Program-made: the position numbers and the translations under genes
Notes under the pieces: generated by a model
The model's database searches: none
Seen by the model: only the letters and a program-made list of their open reading frames with translations
Told to the model about the DNA's origin: nothing
Shown: in pieces, positions 49,497 to 61,841 of the stretch
How the letters are laid out: the number at the start of each line of letters is the position of its first letter
Numbering within the stretch: the first letter of the stretch is position 1
Source: Filobasidium wieringae
Taxonomy: Eukaryota > Basidiomycota > Tremellomycetes > Filobasidiales > Filobasidiaceae
Direction of reading: 5' to 3'
Assembly: GCA_001600055.1 (NCBI GenBank)
Contig: BCIV01000019.1
Span: forward strand, 310,001 to 374,000
DNA length: 64,000 bases

Positions 49497-50420
49497 TTAG
49501 ACTAACCCATCGTACAGGCTCAAAGCCTATCGCCAGAAATGTCATTAGTATCCTTGCACGACAATGAGATATAGGGGAAATAGCGCACCTGGACGATGGT
49601 GGGATCCTGCTTGCTTCCCTCCTTGAACTCTTCGTAGTTCAACTTGGCGTCCTTGTTCAAGTCCATCTTCCTGAACAACTTGTCCACTCGCTATACAGAT
49701 AGGACAAAAGCCTTATCAGCTTCGCCGTCAATCTACCTGTAGAGTACGACGATAACTTACCTTCTCAGGAGTATCCTCGTCTTCGGGAAGCTTGACCATT
49801 TGTCCAGTCATCTTGTAGATGGACCTGACGATGGCCAGCATCTCGTCGTAAGTGATGAAACCGTCTTGGTTGATATCGTACAACTGGAAGGCCCCTGTTA
49901 CATTTGCATTACGGGATTTGTTAGTTGTGAATCGAGATCAGCGAAGAACTCCGGACAAACATTTGAGCTTCTCGTCTAATCGTCCACGAGAAGTAACGCT
50001 CAATGCACAGATAAATTCCTGCGATTGTCAAAATAAATCAATATCCATACATATCATATTCCCCCCCTTTGAGCACAATGCAACTCACCTTGAACTCGAT
50101 GGTGCCCGACCGATCCTCATCGAAAACATTAAACACATAATCGGCGAATTGCGAAGGATCGCCAAAGGGGAAGAACTGTTTGTAGATCTTGATAAACTCT
50201 TGCTTATTCAATTGACCGGATGGGCAATCTTTGATGAACCCTTTGTACCACTGTTGAAGTTCCTTCTTGTCGACTGTACATACATATAACGGGATCAAGT
50301 TGAGGAGCGGATGAGCGGCTTGAGCAGGATGAACCGGATTGGAGGAGGGGACGTACAGTAAGTGTTCTTCTGCAGATCAGACAACTCGTCCGCAGAGAGT
50401 TTCGATTGGTTCTTTCCCAT
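49497..50420 (-). CDS. NCS1: Neuronal calcium sensor NCS1 / frequenin
   Basis: EF-hand calcium sensor that in fungi activates the phosphatidylinositol 4-kinase Pik1. Starts [20 protein letters not shown] at 50420; Gly 2 with a Ser/Lys-rich context is a typical N-myristoylation site. Segments in order: [40 protein letters not shown] (degenerate first EF-hand, with C-P in the loop), [18 protein letters not shown] (EF2), [20 protein letters not shown] (EF3) and [20 protein letters not shown] (EF4). The last exon encodes only ALSLYDGLV, reached by an intron after SKQDPTIVQ, matching the family C-terminus exactly. About 190 residues, as usual. Six or more exons. Confidence 0.95.
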
Positions 50421-52085
50421 TGTGTGTGCTTGTTCCTGTTCTTCTGGTGTGAGAGTTTCGTGCTCTAAGTGATCAGGAGGGGTCAGGATCGGGTGTAACA
50501 AACGACAGATGAAGCGATGATAGGCCGGAGAACGACGAGCAGGGTATAGGATTATGATGAATAGTTTTGTGAGCATTGTGGCTCGGTTCAAGTCAAGGGC
50601 ATACGGAAATTGCAAGGGAAAAGGAGCTTGTCGAGTGACACTCACAAGTCCAATGGAGCCACTATGCTCTGGTTATCCGTTGATCGTTGGTGAAAAAAGA
50701 TTGCTTTGCTATGCTATGCTAAAAAAACTCGACTCCTTTGACAGAGATCACTGCCTGAACGATTGATGGAAAGAAAGGTGAAAGAGGGGAATGACGTTGT
50801 TATAAGGGATTCTGTTGCTATTCTCTCCGACTCGAGTTGGAGACGATTCGACGTGAGCCGTGGGGGTCGCGGTTAACCGAGTGACGAGTGAGGGCGGCTG
50901 GTCACGGTGAGTTCTGCTTCCGATAGGATGGTTCTTCACACGAATTATGAGCTGCGGTGATTCTGGCGGTTCGCAGGAGTCCCTTTCTCGACAAGGTGAC
51001 AGGTGGTGTGATGGGTTTGAATTACGACCTGTGAGAGGCAACGAGTATACGGGAACGCTGTCAATGTGATGATATTTACAAGTCCAGAAGCTCCAGAAGG
51101 AGGACTGTGCCAAGATGTGCTTGGCCCCACAACTACAACGGAAGCAAGCGAATAGTCACGAGCGGAAGGATCGTGAACCACGGACATGGGGATTTTTATG
51201 AGCTTGTTTGCGAATGTTGATTCCAGCTCATGTCCGCGAGGCGACGTGTATCTTGCTCGATTGATTCGCGCTAGAAGCGTTTTATAGTTGATTGATCTTC
51301 TCGCCTCGAACCAGCTCATCAAACGACAACAAGACGGTAGGATGTGAGATGTGGTCCTGAATATCTCCCAATCGACGCTTACAGGCAGCAATGGAATCCC
51401 TCGAAGGCCACTCTCTACGCCATTCTGACTCTGTACAACCCAGGCCGGACTTATGCTGCTTGTACAATACGAGCCTGTTTGCGATACTCGCGCAACTCGA
51501 CTTTTGATCGCGCTTGTCAATCCCAACTGATTAGGTTACAAGCAACATGGGCGAGACGGTCAACAAGCCCGGCCCAGCTGGGGATTTCCCTCCGATCCCC
51601 GTTCGCTTGAGCAGTGCTGCAGTCTTCCAGCCAATGAAGCAAGGGCCTACTCGGCCTGGATTAACCGCAACCTCGCTCCTCCGCGTCAACGATCGATCAA
51701 TTAATGCTCGATCCGTCTCGTCCTTCCGCCCTGGGCTTTCGATCATAGACTGGCAAGTACGATCATCGTCATCAGACTTCCTCTTCTGGCCGTTACTACG
51801 TCTGCCTTTCCTTGCGCTTCTACGATTTCTGCGCTTCCTGTCGTTCAGAGACCCCGCCAGTTTACTATATGTTCAGAACAGTTTGTCCATCGTAACACTC
51901 ACCCACTTCTCTCCTCTTCTTTTTCCTCAGAAACCCCCCAAAGTTTCTACCCAGACCACGACTATCTAGCTCTCGCTAAGTAACCCCCGTGCTCTTCCCC
52001 AATCCATACACTCTTGCAGTTTACCAAAGCACACTAAATCACTTACAAACCCCCAATTACTTTTTTACTTTGATTCTATCGAAAG
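50421..52085. other. Gene-poor stretch
   Basis: About 1.7 kb. A minus-strand open stretch (50945-51526) and a plus-strand one (51547-51969, MGETVNKPGPAGDFPPIPV...) show no family resemblance or splice support. The last 150 bp before 52086 is T/C-rich, like a promoter/leader. A long leader of the orphan ORF could occupy part of it. Confidence 0.4.
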
Positions 52086-52847
52086 ATGTTCAACGTTATC
52101 AAAATCTCCAAGAAGGCGATCGCTAGGTTCGGAGGAGGAAAGAAGGTCAAGGTCACCCCCCGTGGATCGTCGGCCCGGGATGGGAAATCGGTCCGAATCG
52201 CGGCCGAAGAGGTAGAGAAGAATTGCTTCATGCAATCTTCCAGTTCATTTTTCGTTCCTTCCGCTTCCGATATGTCGCTCGCTGAACAAACTTTCCCTTG
52301 TGAGACACAGAAGTGGAACCCTACTTTCGCTTGGGGCGCCATGAAGAAGGTCAAGGTCGTCGAGGTTGTGGAAAGCACCGTCCAGGCGGGGATGGTTCAA
52401 AGTATATCTTTCGGCGCTATCGTTTTCGGTAGCTTGAGTAGTATTTACGGGATTGAGGATCAAGAAGAAGAAATCGCTCACGAAATTAAGTTGCTCCCTA
52501 TTGTACAGGAAAGATCGATCACCACCGTCATCGCGCCCGTCACCGAAGAAATCGCCGTTATCGAGGAGGAAGCCATTGTTGAAATTGAAACCCCCGCTGA
52601 GTTGATCACTAGGTTCGAGCTCCCAGATCTAATCATTATGAACCGTTATATTCATAGCATCAAAGAAGAAATCGAAGACGGACGACCTCTACGACCCAAG
52701 GAGCGACCTGGACGAATCGGAGTACAGCAGATCATCAAGGACTACGAAGAGTCAGAACGCATCAAGATGGAAAGGAAGAGAATCATGAAGGACAGGATGA
52801 AGGACGGAAAGGTTTGGTGGATGCAGGAAGGAGCTAATAGGATTTGA
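52086..52847 (+). CDS. Orphan 253-residue protein
   Basis: Intron-free frame starting MFNVIKISKKAIARFGGGKK after a T/C-rich leader. No recognised domain. The N-terminal 30 residues are strongly basic (KKAIARFGGGKKVKVTPRG) and could target to mitochondria or bind nucleic acid; the middle has one moderately hydrophobic segment, VQSISFGAIVFGSLSSIYGI; the second half is acidic and helical (TEEIAVIEEEAIVEIETPAE), then basic again (RIKMERKRIMKDRMKDGKVW), ending WWMQEGANRI. The stop TGA is followed directly by GTAAGT, a perfect donor, so a 3'-UTR intron or an alternative spliced end is possible. Codon use and length favour a real lineage-restricted gene. Confidence 0.7.
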   Translation: MFNVIKISKKAIARFGGGKKVKVTPRGSSARDGKSVRIAAEEVEKNCFMQSSSSFFVPSASDMSLAEQTFPCETQKWNPTFAWGAMKKVKVVEVVESTVQAGMVQSISFGAIVFGSLSSIYGIEDQEEEIAHEIKLLPIVQERSITTVIAPVTEEIAVIEEEAIVEIETPAELITRFELPDLIIMNRYIHSIKEEIEDGRPLRPKERPGRIGVQQIIKDYEESERIKMERKRIMKDRMKDGKVWWMQEGANRI

Positions 52848-53220
52848 GTAAGTATCGTCTTGTCGTAGTAAGTATTCGGTTTCGATTCGGTATTCCCTCC
52901 CGCCCCCCCCCCTCCCCCCTTCTCTTCCTCCTCTCTCCCCGTTCGTTAATCGACCCTTCCTATTTTTCATTTTCCTCCGTCGACTCCATCCTCCCCGATC
53001 TTTTCCTCATCTCATCCAGCTTTAGACCGCATCCGGGAGCCCCCCCGTTCATCGACGTTAGTCCTTCTGGTGCAATGTGTCAGACGTCAGCAAATCTCTC
53101 CGAGAGTCCGGGGTCCCGTTTGCAACGGTTGTTTGCTGGGGCGGAGTGAAAGGTGGATGGAGGAAGATAGAGGAAAACTCTCTTCGACCTCCTCCCCCCT
53201 CCTCCTCTTCAACGTTTTTT

Positions 53221-53260
53221 TATCATAGGTACGACTGTCCTTTTATCATAGGTACGACTG
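53221..53260 (+). repeat. 17-nt direct repeat pair
   Basis: TATCATAGGTACGACTG occurs at 53221-53237 and 53244-53260, separated by 6 nt, both preceded by T runs. Confidence 0.9.
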
Positions 53261-53294
53261 GACGACTGCAATTGATATGGGAAGAGGAGCAGCG

Positions 53295-53480
53295 TAAGGG
53301 GGTACTCCGTCCCCGTGAGTACGGCCGTTGCATCTTCCCCCATTAATAGAAACTGACCATCCCACCCAACCTATATCGCAACGTTCTTAAGGGGGTGCCC
53401 CGCCTCCGTGAGTACAGCCGTTACATGGTCCCTCATTGATAGAAACTGATCATCCCACCTAACTTGTATCGCAGCGTTTT
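53295..53480 (+). repeat. Two-copy 93-nt tandem repeat
   Basis: Copies at 53295-53387 and 53388-53480 start TAAGGGGGT and align without gaps. By hand I count about 16 differences in 93 positions, of which about 14 are transitions. Shared cores include CCGTGAGTAC and ATAGAAACTGA. Confidence 0.88.
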
Positions 53481-53866
53481 TCGACAGCGACGATCGGTCG
53501 GAAGCCGGTAAGTTATCTTCCTCACCAATCTGGACTTATATGGAGACTAACTTCCGGCCTTGTTGAGCATGCTGTTTGTTACCGCTCACCATCGCCCTCG
53601 TAAGTCTCCGAATCTGTCACTAAGTGATCAGAGCGCTCACTTCACTCCGTTTCGTCTATGCACAACTTATGCCTGTCTTCAATCCCGGAATCTTTGCATA
53701 TCGAATGGGGACGGAATCCCGGACGTAAGTAGTTGTGTGTATGCATTACTTCGACGGATTTAATTGACCGGCTGTCTCTTTGCCATTATCGCCTCAACCT
53801 TATACTTCTCGACTTGCGATTCTTCACTTGTGATCGTTTTCCCATGTTGATATCATCATGTTACCT

Positions 53867-53898
53867 TGCTATGCTATGCTATGCTATGCTATGCTATG
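53867..53898 (+). repeat. (ATGCT)n microsatellite
   Basis: Five uninterrupted ATGCT units at 53871-53895 with partial units on each side. A shorter run of the same unit occurs near 50706-50720. Confidence 0.9.
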
Positions 53899-54032
53899 AT
53901 AATGTGAACTCCAAACCGTTTCAATCGAACGCGAGCACTATGGCCCGAAATAGGATAGATCAACCGAAACAACGCCATAACAGTACAGGTAAACAATCGT
54001 AAGCATCATCCCCGCTTAAATCTCAACTCCCC

Positions 54033-55799
54033 TCATCGCTTCCCATCCTGCTGTTGCTGACCAGTTGCTTGCGTGTGAGCTTGCGATGGAGTGGCTTGTT
54101 GTTGCTGCTGTTGCTGCTTCTGACCTTGAGGCTGATTTTGACCTTGTTGCTGAACAGGTTGCAACAGAGCGGGTGGTGGGACGATCACCGGTCGATCCTC
54201 CAGCAGATCGTATTGTAACGTAAAGTCCTTTGGCGTCTCCACTCGGCTGAATACGGCCGGGTCAAAGATGATATAAGTTCCACGTTCGTAATTGGGACCT
54301 TTTTCGATAGGTTCGGCACCTGGATCTTTTGTGAGCCATACCGCTAGCTCCTTGTGATATCGCCATTGTCTTGCGTATCTGTGCCAAGTCGTCACAAACC
54401 CAGGTCAGTCGGATATCTCCCCTTACTAAAGCACAATCCCACTCACAATTCAGCGGACACCTCCATTTGTAAAAGGTCTCGAGGGAACGCATAGAAAGCG
54501 TAGAAAAGCGTCTCGTCCGAGAACATGCTGATCTTGCTAGACGCTGGTGGTGTATTCACGTTGTAGCATTGCGGCGTTCTCCACTCCTCTTCAAGATAGA
54601 CCCCTCTCAGTGCATCTGGCTCAGCGAAGGGTGCTATAAATGTCGAATACAGCGGTCTGAAGGGAAATGAATCGGTTAAATAAGGAACAAGGAGGTATGC
54701 TAACCAAGCATCGACCTTCGACCTACCCTGCACTATTCATATCCAGCCCGATATTTGCCAAATCTTCTCCTAAACTCAGGGTCAACTGATCATCCCTTCC
54801 TCCAGTACGTATCAGTCTCAATAAAGCACTCAATCCCCATTTATCCACGGGACTAGCTGCCAGTTGTTGAACCGGTTTCGTCAGCGGTATTGATGGATCG
54901 TGAGGGGAAGTGAAGTGAGCCATCCCTGGTGGGATTTGCAGGGAAGGATGAGGTCGAGATTGCGCGAGATCAGGGGTTGGATAAGGGTGGGTTGAGGAGG
55001 ATGGTTGTGACTGCGGTATCAGGCTAGGATTTGAGTCGGTTGTCTAGACATCGTTATGACAGCCAGATAATCAGTCGCAGCTGACATATCCAAGCGGTTT
55101 TGTAATTACCTCCTTCCCCTGTCCATTTAGTGCCGGGAAATCATCCCCTCCTTCTACTTGTTGCCCATTCGTCATCTGCCCTTGTTGTTGTTGCGCTCCC
55201 ATAGCTGCCCCTCCTAGCCCAGGCGGAGGAGCAGGTATACTACCCTGCTGTAGCAAATGAGCGAGGTGTGGTGGAGGCTGCGGTAATGTTGACATCTGTC
55301 CTGGCGTTTGTGTCTGAGCAGCTGGCGAATGTTGAGGATTTGAAGGGGGTTGTTGAGTGGATTGTTGCTGCTGTTGTTGTGAGGAAGCGGCGGCGGCGGC
55401 GGCGGCCGCCTGTTGAGCTTGAGAGGCGTAGGATGTTTGAGATGTGGAATGTGGTATAGGAGGGGGATGTTGTGATGTTGGCGTAAGAGCTGGGAAGTCG
55501 CTTGCGTCTGGCATCACTGATCAGATCAAGAGATAGTTCGTCAACTCAGTCATTCTGCTTTGAGCGAATTGATGAATCTCTGGCTAGCCAGCACCATAGA
55601 CGAATAGATCAGAGAGAGAGAGCGATTACTTACCATTTGTCCGCCGACCTGACAACCCAGCCGCATAACTCGCCGCACTCGTCTGAGCAGGTCTCATATT
55701 TGCACCAGCTGCTGCTGCCATATAATACCCTCTCTGTGCTTGTTGTTGCTGCTGTTGCGAAGCTTGCGCATGCGAATGACTTTGCTGTTGCTGCTGCAT
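54033..55799 (-). CDS. CDC36: CCR4-NOT subunit NOT2 (Cdc36)
   Basis: Subunit of the CCR4-NOT mRNA deadenylation and transcription complex; NOT2 forms the NOT module with NOT1 and NOT3/5. Start ATG 55799 opens a poly-Gln stretch (MQQQQQQSHSHAQASQQQQQ), followed by AAGLSGRRTNG, SDFPALTPTS and a second DDFPALNGQGK, the paired D-F-P-A-L motifs of NOT2. After Ala/Gln/Pro-rich sequence comes WGLSALLRLIRT, DLANIGLDMNSAG (NOT1-binding region in family knowledge), then the NOT-box: MFSDETLFYAFYAFPRDLLQ, QWRYHKELAVWLTKDPGAEP and YERGTYIIFDPAVFSRV. The tail is again Gln-rich (QGQKQQQQQQQATPSQAH), ending QQQDGKR. At least five exons. Divergent from SF3b10. Confidence 0.9.
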
Positions 55800-56422
55800 T
55801 TGCGTAGGCTTTCAGACAATTCGCGCAAGTCTATTTGATAGAACCGTAGGAGAAAGGATAGCAGATGAATCATCAGTACATCAACCATTAAAGAGGTTGG
55901 AATGACTTGACATACCACAAAGGCGAGTCCGAGCGGTTTCTACTCCGTTGTAGTCCAGCCGATATAACCTAAGCATGGCGAATCCATATATGTTGTGCAT
56001 TGATCGGCGATTGACAGCGAGTAACAGAATGAGTTGTCCGAGTGAGATTAGCCATTCATACTCTTGATCTCCCGCATAGGGTATCAGCGTCAACGAACCA
56101 AATTCCTGCCACTCGATGAACTCGAGCAGAATGTCCAGGTCAGTTGCCAAGCGCCAGTAACGGTAAGGGATACCAGGTGAGGAATGGTCCAGAGTGCTGT
56201 CGTTGTGAGCGAGATATCAATCCAGCGATATGCTCAAGTGAGTGAGCGAGGTCGAGTCCAGTACCTTAGAAGTCGCGCTGGATTTTCACACGCGCACGGT
56301 TCACGATTCACGATTCACACCAGCTCGAGATATGATAGACCTTGTTGGTAATTATAGGTCACTATGTTTACTACGTCGTCTTGTGGTGAACCACTGCCTG
56401 CCAGACAGATTCGCTTTCAGTT
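55800..56422. other. Divergent promoter region, NOT2 and SF3b10
   Basis: About 620 bp. A minus-strand open stretch (55881-56150) lacks family resemblance. A short tandem of GATTCAC-type heptamers lies near 56295-56315. Nothing else noted. Confidence 0.4.
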
Positions 56423-57030
56423 ATGGTAAGTATGCTGATTTGTTACATCCGCAAGGAAAGGTCAGCTGAGAGGGTGTTCTGTGTAGTCTGATTTACGATA
56501 TACCGCCAACTCGCAACTCGAATCGCTGCATTCTAGATATACCGGTACTGGTAAGACGGACAGCGACGTGGCAGGCTCGACATAGTCTGACGCAGTAATT
56601 TCACTTTTCTCCACCACAGGCCACGCCGATTTGACCAAGCATGAATGGCTAGTCCACCAGCACCGAGATACCTATGCGTAAGCACCTAATATCCTGAATC
56701 ACTTTGAAAATACGGAACTAACAGAGGCTCTCCTGTAAACCTGGAATCGGTGCAACAGGTCGATTGTTGGTCATCCTGGTCTACTAGCATACGTTTCTAT
56801 CGCGGAGAACGAATGCTTAGCTAGGACGAGATTCGAAATGGTCGAGGTGAGTCTCAGATACCTTCCTGCGTTCTGGTTTCAAGTCTGAACGTTTCTATCG
56901 ATCTCTTTATCTACAGAGGATGCTACAACCATGCGGGTAAGTCTGCTCTCAAACTAAACACTCAACAAACACAAATCTAAACACGTCCTTACTACGCAGG
57001 CCCCCTCCCAAGCCTTCCGATGACGATTGA
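56423..57030 (+). CDS. SF3b subunit 10 kDa (SF3B5/Ysf3)
   Basis: Smallest subunit of the SF3b complex of the U2 snRNP, which holds the branch-point helix. Six exons with all phases consistent: 56423-56425, 56487-56550, 56620-56677, 56759-56846, 56917-56936 and 57000-57030, giving 87 residues (family about 86). Exon 1 contains only the ATG, directly followed by the donor GTAAGT. The sequence reads MSDLRYTANSQLESLHSRYT, then GTGHADLTKHEWLVHQHRDT, GHPGLLAYVSIAENECLART and RFEMVERMLQPCGPPPKPSD, the standard SF3B5 pattern. No alternative ATG can be used because the frame upstream of the conserved part in exon 2 has none. Confidence 0.95.
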
Positions 57031-57194
57031 GACGCCATTTTCCTATTTTACGACACATATCCATCTGTATCATGCAATACTGGAGTGAAACCTCCCTGTG
57101 TACTCGGGTTGTACAATTATGCTCATCAATTCCTCTGCGCATTGCCGCCGACTACCTCAATCCTAACTCTTTCCCCTCAAACGAATCAACTCGG

Positions 57195-59465
57195 CTAGAT
57201 TCCGGTGGTAGGCTTGTAATTCCCTACGACCTCCTCCCAGATCTTCTTACACTCCACCTTACTTCCCAGTTTGGCGCAAAGCAAGAAACTTCCACTGAGT
57301 TTCCTATTCAAGCTATATGTCTCGTTCGGAGGGGGAGTGAGACGGTGCTTGAGCATGATGGGAATGAGTTTTCGGACTTCGTCCGTTACGGATTGAGTTG
57401 CGAAATCGTAGGTGTCTCGTGTGAAGGGGACGGCAAGTAGTTCCATGGACCGGAGGTGAGCTTCGACCATATCCTGATTCAAAGAAGAAATTGTATGAGG
57501 GTTTTAAGATGACCGGGACAAAAGTGACTTTGGCTTACTTCGTGTTCTTCTCCAGTAAGATAACCGACTTGTAAGGAGTACTTTCGCATAAGTTCCCTGT
57601 CATCATTGACGACGGACGACAACAGCCGGTACCAGTTGTCCATAAATTCGGTAGAGTATTGCCTTGTTGCACCAAAGTCGATGAGACCCATCTGCGAAGG
57701 TTGAGTCATGGTTAAATACACCGAACATGACGATGTGGAGCGAGGACGGACCTTGTTCCTTTGCCTATCGTACAAGAAGTTTGCCCAGTTGGGATCAGTT
57801 TGCATGAGTTTGAACTGGAACAGCTCCCTCATGCATAATCGGAGGATAGCTGTGCCTATCTGCGGACAGGCAAAGCGCTCAAATTTAGACACAGAAAGAC
57901 AAAGCGACGGGCTGATTATGAGAGACTTACCTTGTCCCTCGTTGCTTGAGTGAAGTCCTTTATCTGCGAAAGCGGTCGTCCAGGTTGAATTTCGGTAGTC
58001 AATACCCGTTCCGTAGATAGCTCGTCAATCACTGCAGGTACTTCAAAGAAGTCGTCCTGAGCCTCTTGCAAGAAGCGCTTCATCTTCCTTTGCGCATCTG
58101 CTTCTAAGGTGTAGTTGCACTCATCCGCCAACTCGCCCCTGAATACGGAGATGGTGTTGTTCAGATAGAGTCCTCTGGGTAAGATGGCCGAGGTTCGGAG
58201 CAGTAGCGAGATGTTATTGAGATCGGAGTTGATCGAATCGTGTATTCCTGGGAACTGGACCTTCACCGCGACTTCTCTATCACTCCCAGCGAGTCTGGCT
58301 CGATGCACTTGTCCGATGGAAGCTGCAGCCATGGGTACGCGAGGGAACGAAGAAAAGTTGGACTCCCAGTCGCTACCTAGCTCCGCGCGCATCACCTTCT
58401 CCAGCTGCCAATCAGGCATATAGTCCGCATTGGCTTGTACCTGCTGTAACACCTTTTCCAATTGTTCGGGCAGTACGTTCGTATCTGACACGCTTCAAAA
58501 TCAGACCGGTACGGTTTCCTCCCGTACCCACAACCCTCACCCTGAATACTCATAAACTGCCCTAGCTTCAAGGCTGCTCCCCTCATCTGGCTCAGCTTTC
58601 CTACTAATCTTCGTACGTTGGCTTCCGACATGAAAATGCTTCCTTCGCTGGAACCGCCCGCGGTCCGACGAACGGCTTCGGAAGCTGCACCGACAGATAG
58701 ACCAGCTACCAATGCTGAAGTGGAAACCAAACAATCAGCCTAGGGAATTCATTTTGAGGACAGCTAGCTCACATCCATAGTGGAATAATCGACCGATACG
58801 AGACGAAGGGACTTTGCTTGGTCGAAGCGTCACCGTTGCCTGGGCGCAGAAGCAATTCGCGAATCAGATGGCTCGCTTCGATATATAGCCGCTAGAAGAC
58901 GTACTGGCTCAGGCTCGACATCATCGATCTCCTCTGAAGGGTGAACGTCGTTTTGAATCGCGATAGTCCCGCTAAGCGTAGGGTTTGGCGTTGTAGTTTC
59001 ACTTTTGCCAGCTGTAGGCGGTACAGATGGATGTGTGACGTCTACGGGGGGTGGATGTGTTTTTAGAGAGAGCTCTTTTGCTGTTCCTTCGAAACCTGAC
59101 TGTACAGGAACCTTTGGAGTAGGAGATATGTCCTGTTTTGCAGCTGGGGCTGGAGTAGCGCTCTCGATAGTCAAGTTGTCCGGTTCACTCCCCGGTGATC
59201 CTACCAATTTCTCTGAGACCGTACTTGTGGTGAGGGGCTTTGATGAAAGGGGAAGCTCAAGTTGAGTCTCGGTTATTCTTGGTTTAACCGAATCCTCCCG
59301 CATAGAGCCCTTCGCCTCAAGTATGACCTGCTGAGGTTTATTGACATTTTGATGTACCCTATTCGATCCGTCCACAAACGTTTGGCGCGATTTGGCTGCT
59401 GCAGCAGCTTCTTCAAGCTGTATGGCAACCGATCTGGATGCTACTCTTACGAAAGCTTTGAACAT
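57195..59465 (-). CDS. COQ8: Coq8/ADCK atypical kinase, ubiquinone biosynthesis
   Basis: Matrix-facing UbiB/ABC1 family protein with ATPase activity that supports the coenzyme Q synthesis complex. Starts MFKAFVRVASRSVAIQLEEA at 59465, a basic/hydrophobic presequence, followed by an unusually long disordered stretch of about 170 residues. Family motifs: KLSQMRGAALKLGQFMSIQD (KxGQ motif), AAASIGQVHRARLAGSDREV with VAVKVQFPGI (Ala-rich loop and Lys), LADECNYTLEADAQRKMKRF, TERVLTTEIQPGRPL, QTDPNWANFLYD (catalytic loop, D-P-N) and MGLIDFGATRQYSTEF (DFG). The C-terminal helical part ends VVGNYKPTTGI. All key UbiB residues are present. About seven exons. Confidence 0.94.
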
Positions 59466-59903
59466 GCTGGTCTGCGAGGGATCAGAACACTGTCAGCCTG
59501 CATCACTCCATTCAGCGGCCTGCTTCAAGCTGAGTATCGCACGCACAGTTCGTGTACTATTTGACTGATTGAATCTGAAGGTTTATATCGACATCCTTCT
59601 GCTTCATACGCTATGTTTAAGAAGCAAGAAGACAGGGAATGTATAACGGTGTATTATGTATTAGCTTCTCGCCATAGCGGTCAAATGCAATCAATGCAAT
59701 GCGTGCAAGGTATGATTTATGGTCAATATCCTAGCCTAGAATGCGGAAGCAAATTCGTAATATGACGATCGATCGTTACCGGAACAACGACCGAGTCGAA
59801 ACCAAGACCGCAACAGTTACTCGGACCTTCCATATTCAATGCAGTGCAGCCAGAATGAAGCGCGATGGCCGTATTATATTGGATGTACCAGATAGAGAGT
59901 TTT
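59466..59903. other. Intergenic region
   Basis: About 440 bp upstream of COQ8 and downstream of the methyltransferase gene. A short plus-strand open stretch at 59741-59926 is not convincing. Nothing else seen. Confidence 0.4.

Positions 59904-61841
<1,938 letters not shown>

Larger units (their letters stand above)
52848..54032. other. Gene-free stretch with repeats
   Basis: About 1.2 kb between the orphan ORF and NOT2. It holds C-rich runs at 52900-52920, a short direct repeat at 53221-53260, a diverged 93-nt tandem duplication at 53295-53480 and a pentanucleotide microsatellite at 53867-53898. No gene supported; several GT/AG-like sites hint at a spliced UTR or non-coding transcript. Confidence 0.45.

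Noticed and set aside
50945..51526. 193-codon minus-strand open frame
   Set aside because: Composition is unremarkable, there is no domain, and no splice or start context supports it. Left as probable chance or leader sequence.
55881..56150. Minus-strand frame upstream of NOT2 (MATDLDILLEFIEWQEF...)
   Set aside because: It could be an upstream exon or small gene, but no family resemblance or in-phase junction to NOT2 was found.
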